A DNA stretch of 64,000 nucleotides from Rhizophagus irregularis (taxonomy: Eukaryota; Glomeromycota; Glomeromycetes; Glomerales; Glomeraceae), in contig NC_089430.1 of assembly GCF_026210795.1 (NCBI RefSeq), positions 5,952,001-6,016,000 of the forward strand. The letters are read 5' to 3'. The notes under the pieces are model-generated. The model was not told where the DNA came from and searched no databases. It saw only the letters and a list, made by a program, of their open reading frames with translations. Both the position numbers and the translations under genes were made by a program. Positions 43,257 to 53,918 of the stretch are shown here, in pieces. Position 1 is the stretch's first letter. Each line of letters begins with the position of its first letter.

Positions 43257-44100
43257 AATTGTGATAATTATAAATCTTTCAACACTTTAATAAAATAAAA
43301 TTTCAAAGAAATAAACTGGTAACTTTGTTCTACAAGACAAGTACTATTAAATTACCGGTCAGATTTTCAAAAAAATATCTACATAAAAAGTTATAAGCGT
43401 TTGAAATTTGGTTATTTTTATATGATTGGCCCAAATTTGAAACAAAAAGTCACATAAATGCATTTATTTTATGAGAATTTACATAATTTGTATTGACATT
43501 TAATTATTTTAAGGCTTAAAATGGCTTAAAATGTCCTTAATTTACTTAAAAATCTAAATTTAACTCCATTTTAGCTTGATTGTTCTTAAATAAATACTAC
43601 TTTCTATACTTATCAGTGGAATTGAATTTTTGAATTATGACAGACGTAATTAAAATGCCGCAATTCACCGTAATTATATATTTTATTAGTAAACATTTGT
43701 ACTGACGTAATTATTTTTGGCTATGCCGTAATATTTTGACATTGACTTTTTAATTCTACTGAGAAATATACTAGAAATATACTACTTTCTGCTTTATTCT
43801 TAAGCCGATTTCCTTTTTTTTCCTTTTTTGTATATGCTCGTATCTGTTTTTTCTAAAATTGTGAATTTTTATTGGTTATTGTACTTCTCACGTAATAAAT
43901 TAAAAATTTGAAACATTTTTGAGTATAGAGTTCTGGCACCATATAAATGAAAAAAGGCAAAGTAAACTAAATGAATATTTTGATTTTAATGTATGACAGA
44001 TAGTTCTTTTATAATAATAAAATTATATTCATTTTTGAATAAAATTTTGAAAATTTTGAACAAAAAATCACGTGATTTCTTGGTATTTTGGATTTTTCAT
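43257..44100. other. AT-rich 3' part of the pogo element
   Basis: Non-coding except for homopolymer-driven frames. Around 43640-43740 a TGCCG(T/C)AA motif recurs, as it does at 45530-45655. Confidence 0.5.
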
Positions 44101-44595
44101 ATATTTTTATATAAATCCGGTTTGGCAAGATTTTTTCGATATATCGGATGTCTTGATATATCGGATATTTTTACTGGAACTAACTGATCTGATTTATCAA
44201 AATTGCCTGTGTATTTATGTTTAAAGTTGAGATACAAATTTTTAATATATATAGTAAGTGCTAAGAATTATATTAATTTAAAAGAAATATTTACCAACTT
44301 ATAGTATAATAACATTAAATAAAAGTTTTTTAATACTCAGTTACTCCTAATTTACTGTATATTATATAGTATTTTGTATAATAAAAATGTAATAAAATCA
44401 ATATTTTAATTAAAGATAGACAAATCAGCCCATATGAGTACAATACATTTTCATATATATGCAATATATGTAACTTATTAACTAATATTTATACAAGTTA
44501 TGTAAATTTATTTATTATATATTATAAAAGAAAATTATATATTAAAAGGATTACGCAAATTATTTTTAAATATAAATTCTAATTTCTATTTAGCA

Positions 44596-44850
44596 TTAAT
44601 ATTTTCTGCTAGATGTTTCAATATCTTTAACATTTATATCACTAAAATCTTTTTTACTTTCACTATATTCATCATGTTTACCATCATACTCATTATCTTC
44701 ATTTTGCTGTAGTTTTTCTAACCATTCATTTAAATGATCATTAAATTGAAAATTCAAATTTTCTTTTAAATCTATACTATTTTGATCATTATTAAGATCA
44801 TTATCATTTAATTCTTCATTTTGTAAATATTTTTCATTTTCATTTTTATT
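44596..44850 (-). pseudogene. Acidic C-terminal tail of an unidentified gene
   Basis: On the minus strand a frame ending at 44596 reads FQFNDHLNEWLEKLQQNEDN and ends SSRKY, rich in Asn, Glu and Asp, with no stop back to about 44850. There the sequence becomes a CATTTT-type microsatellite and is then cut by a foldback insertion. It resembles the acidic tails of transposases nearby, but no family is assignable. Confidence 0.35.
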
Positions 44851-44898
44851 TCATTTTCATTATCATTTTATTTTTATTTTTATTTTTGGTTATTATTA

Positions 44899-45480
44899 TT
44901 AGTAGATTCTAGTGCTCCGTACGAGCCAATCCAGCTCGAGCCAGCTCACGAGCCAGGTATATCAAGCTGAGCTGAGCCGTGGCTCATAATAAATTTGGCT
45001 CAGCTCATTCAAGCTGAACTTTGATACAGCTCGTTCGAGTTAGCTCGCGAGTTATGAGCTAGTTCGCGAGCTCCAGAACTTTTTTTCTTTATTATTGCCG
45101 GCATCACGTGATTTTTAATTTTGGCCAGAATTAAGTGATCAACATGGAAATTTCCTTTTTTAGAATCCTGTGCAATGCATTTCCCCATTTTTGATAAGAA
45201 ATAAAATTGCCTTTTGGATTGTATAACGTTACTCAGGTGTTCAAAAAAGGAAATTTCCATATCAATTATTTAATTCCGGCCAAATTAAAAAAATCACGAG
45301 AAATATGCAGAATTTGATAAAAGCTCAGTTCAGCTCGAGCTAAGCCACCTTAAAACTCAGCTCGGCTCGACTCGAGGTTGGCTCAATACAAGCCAAGCTC
45401 GAAAATTCTAATCGAACCGAGCCTGCTCAAATTTTAGCTCGGCTCGCTAAGCCGACTCGTGCGGAGCTTTAGTAAATTCT
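44899..45480. mobile_element. Foldback element with GCTCCG ends
   Basis: The element, about 44911-45468, starts AGTGCTCCGTACGAGCC and, reversed, AGCTCCGCACGAGTCGG. Its terminal 150 bases are packed with CGAGC/GCTCG motifs. An inner inverted pair GGAAATTTCC(TTTTTT) lies at 45145 and 45250. The flanks TTAGTAGATTCT (44899-44910) and TTAGTAAATTCT (45469-45480) agree at 11 of 12 positions and look like a target duplication. Confidence 0.75.
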
Positions 45481-45873
45481 TGTTGATCATTATTATATCG
45501 ATTATAGTTATAGATGCTGTCAGAATTATTTTTACGGTTATAGCATATGCCGTAATGCTATAATTAAATGCCATAAATCGTAAATACCGTGATGCTGTAA
45601 TGCCATAATGCCGTAATTTAATTTAACGCCGTAATGTTGTAAATAAATATGCTGTAAATGAATAAGACTAAACTTAATTTCAGCTAAGTTCGCAATGCTG
45701 GATCAATTTTTTTTCATGTTTTATCACGTGACATTACACGGATTTCAAAAAAATGAAATTTTGTCCCTCAATAAAATTGAATAATGAGTTGCACAAAGTT
45801 ACACAAGATTCCAAAAAAGAAAATATTCATATCAATCATTTAGCATTTGTAAAGGTCATGTGATCGTGATTAA
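45481..45873. other. Short degenerate repeats, no gene
   Basis: From 45530 to 45655 a degenerate ATGCCGTAAT unit recurs about eight times. The remainder is AT-rich without features. Confidence 0.6.
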
Positions 45874-48689
45874 TTATAACCTGATACCTCATCATTCGAC
45901 CAGTAGTTTAGTAACGTTTCTTAAAGAATATAATAAAAAAATCTACTCCCTAACCTCCTTTTTTACCTAAATTCCAAAGTCCAGTTCGTATTATTTGTCT
46001 GGCAACCTAAAAAAAAGAAAGAGAAGCGTTAGAACGTTTCTCTTAAAAAAAAATATTATTCCTCCTCTCCTTCACTTTACATAATTCCAAAGTCTGGTTT
46101 GTAGTTTTCGTCCAGCAACCTAAAAAAGAAGCATTTAGTAATGTAATAAAATAAAAAAAACCCACTTCCTGACTCCTCTTTTACCTAAATTCCAAAGTCT
46201 GGTTCGTATTATTCGTCTGGCAACCTAAAAAAAAGAAAGAGAAGCGTTAGAACATTTCTCTTAAAAAAATAAAATATTATTCTTCCTCTCCTTCACTTAC
46301 ATAATTCCAAAGTCCAGGTCGTATTATTCGTCTGGCAACCTAAAAAAAAGAAAAAGAGAAGCGTTAGAACGTTTCTCTTAAAAAAAAATATGTTATCCCA
46401 GTTTGTAGATATGATATTGACCGATTGATGATCAATTTCTTTTCCTGCAATTTGTGTCATTCGTGAATTGGGTGAGATGTGATCCGTAATCTAGATCAGG
46501 ATAATCTGATTTGGAAAAAAAAATTTCTTTTTTGTGAACAAAAAAAATTGCCGGACTTTGAGAATTGAAGTAAGAGAGGAGTTTTTCGTTGTTTTTTTTT
46601 AATAAATTAAACTAATTTATTTTTCTCTTTTGTAGGGTTACTGAATGAAAACTAGACTCTTGGAATTGAGGTAAGGGAGGGCTGAGGGAGAAGGTTTTTC
46701 GTTTTTTTTTAATATATTTTTTTCTTTTTTGTAGTGTTGCCAGATGAAAAATATTGCCGGACTTTTGGAATTGAAGTAAGAGAAGGCTGAGGGAAAGCTT
46801 TTTCATTGTTTTTTTAATAAATTAAACTAATTTGTTTTTTTCTTTTTTATAGAGTTGCCAGACGAAAACATTGCCAGATCTTTGGAATTGAAGTAAAAAA
46901 GGGCTGAGGGAAAGCTTTTTCATTGTTTTTTAATAAATTAAACTAATTTATTTTTTTCTGTTTGATAGGGTTGCCAGACAAAAAACATTGCCGGACTTTT
47001 GGAATTAAGGTAAGGGAAGGTCGGGAAAAGGATTTCATGATTTTTTTTTTTAAATAATTTAATTTATGGTTTTTCTTTTTTTAAGGTTAGCCAGACAAAA
47101 AATATGATCAGATTTTTGGAATTGAGGTAAAGGAGGACTGAGCAGAATCTACTTTTTTGTAGAGTTGCTGGATGAAAATATACTAGTGTTTCGTTCCTTT
47201 AAACTAATTTGAATCTTGATGAAAAATAGAGTTGTTTCTTTTCTAAGCAGATCCAAGGCATTGGAAAGTTTGGCTGGAACCTGGAATTTTTTAGACGTTT
47301 CTGGATCATTGATTTCGGTGGAACAGAGCAATTTTTTTTTTTAAAAAAAATTTTTTTATAACGAAATGCTTACTAACGTTTCAATTTTTTTTTTTATAGT
47401 TGAAGTATTCAAATTCGGTGAGCATTGTTTTTTATCTTTAATTCTTTTAATGAATAATCCCTAAAGGTTTATTCTTTTTTTTTCTTCTGTAGACGGCTGG
47501 TGCTTTGGAACATTTGGATGCATGTGAATCGGTAAGGAAGGTTTTTTGAATAATGAAGCGATACGGTTACTAATTATTTCATTTTTTTTTTTGTAGATAG
47601 TGATATTGGAATTCGGTGAATTTATTATTCAAAATATATTGTGAAGGCAATTGGATGATGATTATCTAACGAAGATTATGTTATAGAGTCTTTGAACAAA
47701 AAAATTTAAAGGTTCTTAAGATCTCCTTAAACGTAAGTATCGTTATGTTTATTTTTTTTTAAAAAAAAAATAATCTTTTTTAATGAATCGTTTATTAAAA
47801 TGTTTCGTTTATTTCATTTTTATAGACGACCAATTCTTCATTATCTTTGGACATGGATTTTGGTAAGGGGTGAATATTCTTGGATTATTTATTTAATTAA
47901 ATAATTACTAATGTTTGTTTGTTTAAAAATCTTTTAGACAGCTCTTCTACTCTTTAAACGTGGGAATTTGGTGAGTGTGATGTTTCTTTTAATTTTTTAT
48001 TCTATCTTTTAAAGGACATTAACTAATTTCTTTTTTTTAGATGGTTTGTTTCTTAGCTCTTTGGACGTGAAATTCGATGAGAACATTCCTTTAACAAGAC
48101 GTTTTGTATTCCAGGTCTTTAGATGAGTGAAAACTTTCGTAGGGATTAGGCCATCGAATATAAATCTACTCCACTTTTCCAACACTTTTGCCGTCTTTTC
48201 CATTCCTTTTCCATCCCTTTCCACACTTTCGTCTCCCCTTTTCCATTCTTTTTTCATTTCCATTTCTTTTATCTTTTTTAGATGACTTCTCAGCCCTTTG
48301 GATATGGCATTCTGGTAAGTTTTGTAATGGTTCTGTAAGGTAAAATCAAATATTAGTCCAAGATGGTTTTCAGTATATAATAAGGTAAAATTGTTTATAT
48401 TTCCGAACCTGTATAATATTTAGTCATTAGCGGATTAGATTTTTTCAATAACGGATTTAATAACATGTTTTAAAATATTTTTTTTTATACAGTTTTTATA
48501 AACTGGTTCAAAACTCTTTAAACTCCATATGGGAAGAGTTATATAGGATATCTGATGGAAAATTTTTTTTAAGAGATTTTCTAAGAGTTCATATGGGAAG
48601 GGTTCGTATGGGATATCTGATAGAAAATTTTTTTTTTTGAGAGATTTCCTAAGATTCCACTGGTCGAATGATGAGGTATCAGGTTATAA
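45874..48689. repeat. Divergent micro-exon arrays bounded by a perfect 31-bp inverted repeat
   Basis: The inverted repeat begins TTATAACCTGATACCTCATC at 45874-45904 and is repeated in reverse at 48659-48689. Inside, 45955-46385 carries about four units readable on the minus strand (TTTTTTTTAG, then GTTGCCAGACGAATAATACG...TTTGGAATT, then GTAAG). The interval 46636-47125 carries five units of the same exon type on the plus strand (exons 46636-46670, 46735-46775, 46853-46892, 46969-47009 and one ending near 47125). They diverge from 46390-46560. A third set follows on the plus strand: 47400-47417, 47493-47531, 47597-47615, 47826-47862, 47938-47970, 48041-48075 and 48282-48314. Each of these is bounded by T-rich AG and GTAAG/GTGAG, except one with ATGAGA. 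TACTAAC or TACTAAT is present in several introns. Confidence 0.65.
48527..48656. repeat. Tandem duplication of about 62 bp
   Basis: CATATGGGAAGAGTTATATA and CATATGGGAAGGGTTCGTAT begin two adjacent units that both continue GGATATCTGAT(G/A)GAAAATTTTTTTT and GAGATTT(T/C)CTAAG. Confidence 0.75.
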
Positions 48690-48705
48690 GCTATCATGAT
48701 GTATC

Positions 48706-49803
48706 GGTCAAATAGGACCCCGAACAATATATATAAAGGTAGGTTTTGAGTTTGCTTAACCAACATATAAAAATTTTTCCTATGTGAGATTTATTATTGC
48801 TTATTTGATACCATAATTTTTAAATAGTCAGATATAATTATGCGTAGCAGAGTATTAAATTATTAATAGTCAGATATATATTTGCGTAGCAGGATAGATT
48901 TTTTTAATATATATATATAATATAATATATATTTACATTTTTCACATTAAAAAAATTTAATAAAATATGTAAACAAAGTTATAAACATGTTTGTGTAAAA
49001 AAAATTTACTATTTTTAATACAAAGAATAAGTTAATTGTATACGTAATACAGGAATCATTTTTAGACGTGATTGTGTAACGTGTTTTTGATAAAACAAAT
49101 ACGCGTCCGCGTAACATTAAAATTATAAATTATATACGCGTCCATGTAACAGTAAAAAAATATATATTAAAAATGAGAGCAAGAAAAATAAGTGTTTTTC
49201 TGTTTTTTTATAATTTTACACTATAATTTTTGTAATAATCAGTAAAAGTTATTTCATTTTTACTTAGAAAATTTTTTAAAAATATTTTTTTTGACAAATT
49301 TTACAGTAAATTTTAAAAATAAAAATTCCGCGTATTGGTGGCGTTACAAAAAACATGAATAAATCCATAAATATCTATTCAATCGTGATAAAAATTTATA
49401 TGTAAGTAGATTCGAACCTGCTGAACAACTTTACTTAAGAAGGTTTTGGATGTTTCCTTTGACTAAAGTGCCTAAATTACGCTCTGAAGTCACAGAACAG
49501 ATATACGAAATATTAATAAGAAACATTTATAAGTTGTAATATTACAAAAAAATAATAATAGCTTTATCCATACTTTATTTCAAAAATTTTTGTTTTTTTA
49601 GTTTTTTTTATATACATATTTTATAAAAAAAATTATATATAAATATATATATGTCATAAAATAAATTGCTTAGCAGTGTAAAAAATTTATGGGTTAGATA
49701 AAAGTTTGCTTAGCAGACATGAAAAATATTTGCTTATTGACCTTAGTAAATTTTGAATTTTTTATCTGACCTATATATATATTGTTCGGGGTCCTGGTCA
49801 AAT
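48706..49803. mobile_element. 1.08-kb non-autonomous element with AGGACCCC ends
   Basis: The element 48714-49795 starts AGGACCCCGAACAATATATA and its reversed end is identical over those 20 bases. It is flanked by the 8-bp repeat GGTCAAAT (48706-48713, 49796-49803). No transposase. It belongs to the same terminal family as 1261-1436 and the element starting at 60033. It contains a tRNA-like stretch on the minus strand (about 49400-49480). Confidence 0.9.
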
Positions 49804-50080
49804 ATCAGAAATCTGATATGGCATGATAGGTATATTGGTATCCGATATTATTTATAAAATTATATCAGAAAATTTTAATATACCTATCAGTAATCCGATA
49901 GGTTATTGATATTTCTAAAAAACAATTGATTCATATCAGGAAAAGATTGACTCAAATTGAATGATTATCTGATTATTTTTTTCCAGAAACGAATTACAAA
50001 AAAAATAAACTCTTTCATGTAACATTTTATTTTTTTTTTCCAACAAAAAGTATCATTTATATTTTAAGAAACAATGACTG
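49804..50080. other. AT-rich stretch with an inverted TATC-type repeat
   Basis: TATCAGTAATCCGATAGGTT-like and GATAGGTATATTGGTATCCG-like phrases recur around 49810-49910. No gene. Confidence 0.4.
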
Positions 50081-50094
50081 AACGGTCAGTCTTT

Positions 50095-50950
50095 CAGTAG
50101 ACTTATAGGAATGCAAGAAGTGCAGAAGGTTAATATATTTTTTGTTTTTTTTTTCTTTTTCTTTTTTCTTTATTTTTTTCACCTTATTCTTATTTCTTTA
50201 GGGATGAGTCTTTTCTCTTGGAATGGCGATTTTGGTAACTACTGAGAATGCAAAAGATGCAGAAGGTTAATATATTTCTTTTTTTTTCATTTTTTTTTTT
50301 AATTTTATTGTTTTTTTCTTTACTTATTTAATTCTTATTTCTTTAGGAATGGGTCTCTTCTCTTGGAATGGCAATTTGGTGATTTCTAAAAATGTAAAAG
50401 ACGCGAAAAGTTAGTACTTAGTATATTTTTTTCATTTTCATTTTAATTTTATTGTTTTTTTCTTTACTTACCTAATTCTTATTTCTTTAGGAACAGGTCT
50501 CTTCTCTTGGAACGGCAATTTTGGTAATTTCTAAGAATGTGAAAGATGCGGAAAGTTAGTATATTTTTTTCATTTTCTTTTTTTAATTTTATTGTTTTTT
50601 CTTTACTTACCTAATTCTTATTTCTTTAGGAACGGGTCTCTTCTTTCGGGATAGTGATTGGGAATAGAGGTAAATGTGAAGTGGCTGTGTGTAGGTCAGT
50701 GTATTTATTGTAATTAAGAGACGTTCTCTTCTTTTTGTAGAACATTATTAATCAAGCAATTTAGACTCAGATTGATTCGACTCATCAACTCGTTTTGGAG
50801 CACTACTGCTTCAGTTCTGATTTTTGGGTTTGGATATATAGGTGAGTTTTGAAGAGAACTTTAAAAAATTTTTTTTAAAAAAATTTATTTAACTTTTTTT
50901 TCTTTTATTTTGTAGGTTTCAGCTTCAGTTTTTGGGTGTTGGATAGGTGA
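50095..50950 (+). repeat. Third micro-exon array
   Basis: Exon-like units 50202-50234, 50347-50378, 50491-50523 and 50630-50669 share GGTCTCTTCTCTTGGAATGG. They are bounded by TTTCTTTAG and GTAAC/GTGAT/GTAAT/GTAAA. The introns themselves are repeats: each begins with a segment ending (G)AATG(C/T)(A/G)AAAGA(T/C)GC and ends with a long T/C-rich tract. Two more exon-like pieces (50740-50850, 50916-50947) are bounded by TTTGTAG and GGTGAG. Unit sequences differ from the other arrays, so the relation is architectural. Confidence 0.6.
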
Positions 50951-51794
50951 GCGAAGCTTTGAAATTTTAAAAACCTTATTTTTTTTTAAAGTTTATTTAA
51001 TTTTTTTTCTTTCACTGGTCGAAATCAAAACTTTCGACCGTTAAGAGCTTTCGGCATAATTTTTGTTGATTGGTCATGTGATTCGTCACATTTTTTGACC
51101 AATGGCAAAAATCGGTAAAATCAATCACAAATCGACTGATACTGATTGTTAAATAAAAACTCGTTCAGTCTTTTGGTGAAAAATCGACTTATACCAATTG
51201 TTATACAAAAACTTGTTCCTTTAAGGTCATTCAGTAAATTTTGCCGATTGGTCACATAAATTGACACAATTTTGCCAAATAGTAAAAAACATTATTTTTT
51301 AATTCGAATTTTATACTTTATTTACATTGTTTATATTCAGTGCATAATCATTAACGAAAATTTTTATTGTAACATGAATTTCGACTTGTTTTTCGTCAAG
51401 TAATTATAATAAAAATACTACAAAAGAATCTTTTCGTAAAATGAAATTTTATCTAATAAACATGTCTCTCGTCAAGTAATTATAAAAATTAAAAAAATAA
51501 AAAAAATAATTCAGCCGATTTTTACCAAAACACTTAATTATTAACGAATTTGGAGTTTGCAATTAATTGGATTAATCGCCAAATATTCAATAGCATTACT
51601 CTGAGTAGAAATTTGATATTTTGATAGTATAAATCGACAAAGGATACTATGTACAGGAATAAGGTTGCTGGAGAAACTAGAGGGTTTTGGCAAGTTGGCG
51701 AAATGCTGAAATAGCGAAACTTTACTGAAACTATATGAAAGTCATATTAAAAAGTTAGCGAAACTCTAGAGAAAAGCGAAACCTAACAAACTTA
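50951..51794. other. Non-coding stretch between the micro-exon array and the tnp2 relic
   Basis: A CACTGGTCGAAATC motif at 51016 resembles a CACTA-type terminus, with TTTCGACC directly after it in inverted order. From 51660 to 51850 GCGAAAC/CTGAAAC-type short repeats recur. No gene. Confidence 0.45.
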
Positions 51795-53537
51795 TTATAA
51801 ATGCCAAAACTGCTGAAACCTTACCGAAACCATAATAAAACTATAGTAAAATCTTGGAGAAACTAATCGTAGAATTTTGGAGAGGTTTAGGCAGGCAACC
51901 TTATACAGGAATAATACAATCACGGCTTTCATCATAAAATTCAGATTTCCACAACTCGACGTTACAGCTCTCATCTTCATCATCAATATGAAAATAATAT
52001 TCGTACTAGCTGGTCGATACCAACAAATATATGCCAAATTATGTTCCATTTGTCCATTTGGCAAGTCGACTGTATGTTTGAAGAAGTATTGAATTTGTCC
52101 AGGATAACTGTCGACTTCTCCATCACTAGTTATAAATTTGGCTAGAACACACGAGCTTTTTGTATGTCGAACTGACATTGCGGAGCCAAATACTTTGGAA
52201 CTAATTTGGCATCTTCCAAATTGATTTATCTTTACTCGAATTGTTATAGAATCTTGGATAATTTCATCTGCTGGTTTGCGAAACTTGTACATTTCGATAT
52301 AAGAAGCATTATAAAAAGCAACCATCAGTTCGAGCATTGATTCAGTCATTATTGCTTCAGAACTAGGCTTCAGCATTTCTCCAGGAAACGGCTCGCATCC
52401 AGTAATAGTTAATTCCTGTATGTTTTTAGCATTTAGCAAAAACCGCTCTAGTTCATCTGAAGAAAATTGGTCCGCAGCCGATATTGAACCAGTTGTGGGT
52501 CAATCTTCAAGCAATTCTGAGCCTTTCGTTTGAATGTCAGAACTAATGATATCTTCAATTTGATTATCATTCATTATCTGACGCATTATTTCTGGTTCAA
52601 TTTGTCTATTACTTGTTGGCAACGAGCCTTAAAAATTATTAAAAATAAGACTAACAATGTAAACATCCGAATAAAGTAAAAAAAGTAAAAAAAAGAATAT
52701 CTTACCGAGTATTCCATTCATACGCTCAAATGAAAAATACCAAAATGCATACAATGGACCAAAATCATTCGAACAATCGCACAAATGAAGCGAAAGGTGA
52801 AGATTAGGCGTAATTTTTACTCTTCCATAGTGTACTTCAATAAGCTTAATTATTTTAATTAGCCTCTCATGAGCTTCTTCCATTAATTCAATTTCTAAAA
52901 TTCGGCTTACTAAAATAGAACAAACTCTAACGAAATGTGTCAAGATTTTTTGATCTTTTGACGGTAAATGTTCCCACAATGAGGTAGTTGCATAGATTAT
53001 AAAGAAAATTTGCCACTAATCAGCTGTATAGTTCGAAAACCCTTCTTCGCGCTCAATATTCCCAGGAATTCGTCCCAAATCAGCCGGTATTTTGAATTGA
53101 TTCATTTTTTCTTGAATCTTCTTTAGATCGTTTGGGTTAAAATACCCTCATCGATCCAATCCTCTTCATTATCCACCTTGCAATTCCTAAGAATAAGCAG
53201 TGCATTGGATCTACAATAATAAAACGAATTGAATCAAAGTACGGCAATCGAAGTAACTCTGACCACCTAACCCCTTTTTCACTAACGAAATTCTTTCTTG
53301 AATTGGTGGAATTGCAATTTCGCCATGCAAGAGCATTCTGACGATGTTCGGTCGAATCACGAGTAATGAACCAATTCTCCATATCCTCCATACCTGCAAA
53401 ATTATGTTGGTGGTCTTCATAATTTGCTCGTTTTATACACCGATGGCAAGAAACCAAAGCTGAAATATACCCGCATATTTTTTGAGCAGCAGGGATATCG
53501 CATGAAATTAGTACTAAAGCCGCACGAATATTTTTCC
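51795..53537 (-). pseudogene. CACTA-type transposase (tnp2/DUF4218 family), broken
   Basis: Read from 53537: IRAALVLISCDIPAAQK, then VSCHRCIKRANYEDHQHNFA, then LLRLPYFDSIRFIIVDPMHC, the conserved tnp2 block around the catalytic Asp. Frame changes near 53150-53110 and an in-frame TAG (about 53018, where the family has Gln) follow. After these LWEHLPSKDQKILTHFVRVC and LYAFWYFSFERMNGILG match the DUF4218 region. A GTAAG...TTTTTAAG intron (52707-52630) leads to an exon with an in-frame TGA near 52497. The frame 52439-51795 then gives the C-terminal part (FRKPADEIIQDSITIRVKIN). These transposases mobilise elements with CACTA ends, so it could be related to the mover of the 38300-42590 element. This copy is inactive. 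Confidence 0.85.
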
Positions 53538-53918
53538 TGTTTTGGCACTCAAATGTTCAATTTAAAGTTATTTCACTCCATAGTAAGGCCGCTCCAACAA
53601 ATAGTTTCGTTTAACATCACATGACATGAAAAAAATAGAGGGGGCGGGGGGGGTAAAATTTTGTACATATTAAATTTTAAACACATATATAAAGTCACGT
53701 TATTTTATTAGATGTAATGATTGTAACGTTAAGTTTGCGATATTGTATCACAATCGACCACTTGTATCAACACTTAATTTATATTATTAACATGTGAACA
53801 AATCGTATTTTCTTTTTCTTTTTTCTTTATTCGATAAACTTTTCTTTTTCTTTCGTGTAGTATCAGTAAATAAAACTGCAGAACTGACGATACTTTTTTT
53901 GGAAATTATATACATCAA
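53538..53918. other. Short non-coding gap
   Basis: Contains a G-rich run (GGGGGCGGGGGGGG, 53640-53654), unusual here; otherwise AT-rich. The plus-strand frame 53424-53624 is antisense to the tnp2 relic. Confidence 0.5.

Larger units (their letters stand above)
37138..44213. mobile_element. Pogo/Tigger-type transposon interrupted by a CACTA-ended element
   Basis: The left end CACAGGCAATCTCAATAAAT (37140) and the reversed right end CACAGGCAATTTTGATAAAT (to 44211) are each flanked by TA (37138-37139, 44212-44213), as expected for pogo. Excluding the nested element (38300-42590) the transposon is about 2.8 kb. It encodes a CENP-B-like transposase on the plus strand. Confidence 0.88.

Noticed and set aside
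45009-45260. Minus-strand open frame of 83 codons
   Set aside because: Spans the inner inverted repeats of a foldback element; no protein features.
48009-48263. Minus-strand Lys/Glu-rich open frame
   Set aside because: Antisense of the pyrimidine-rich tract in the micro-exon region.
49395-49485. A functional tRNA gene
   Set aside because: Box A and B are present but acceptor and T stems have several mismatches and no sensible anticodon arm forms; kept only as a tRNA-like relic.
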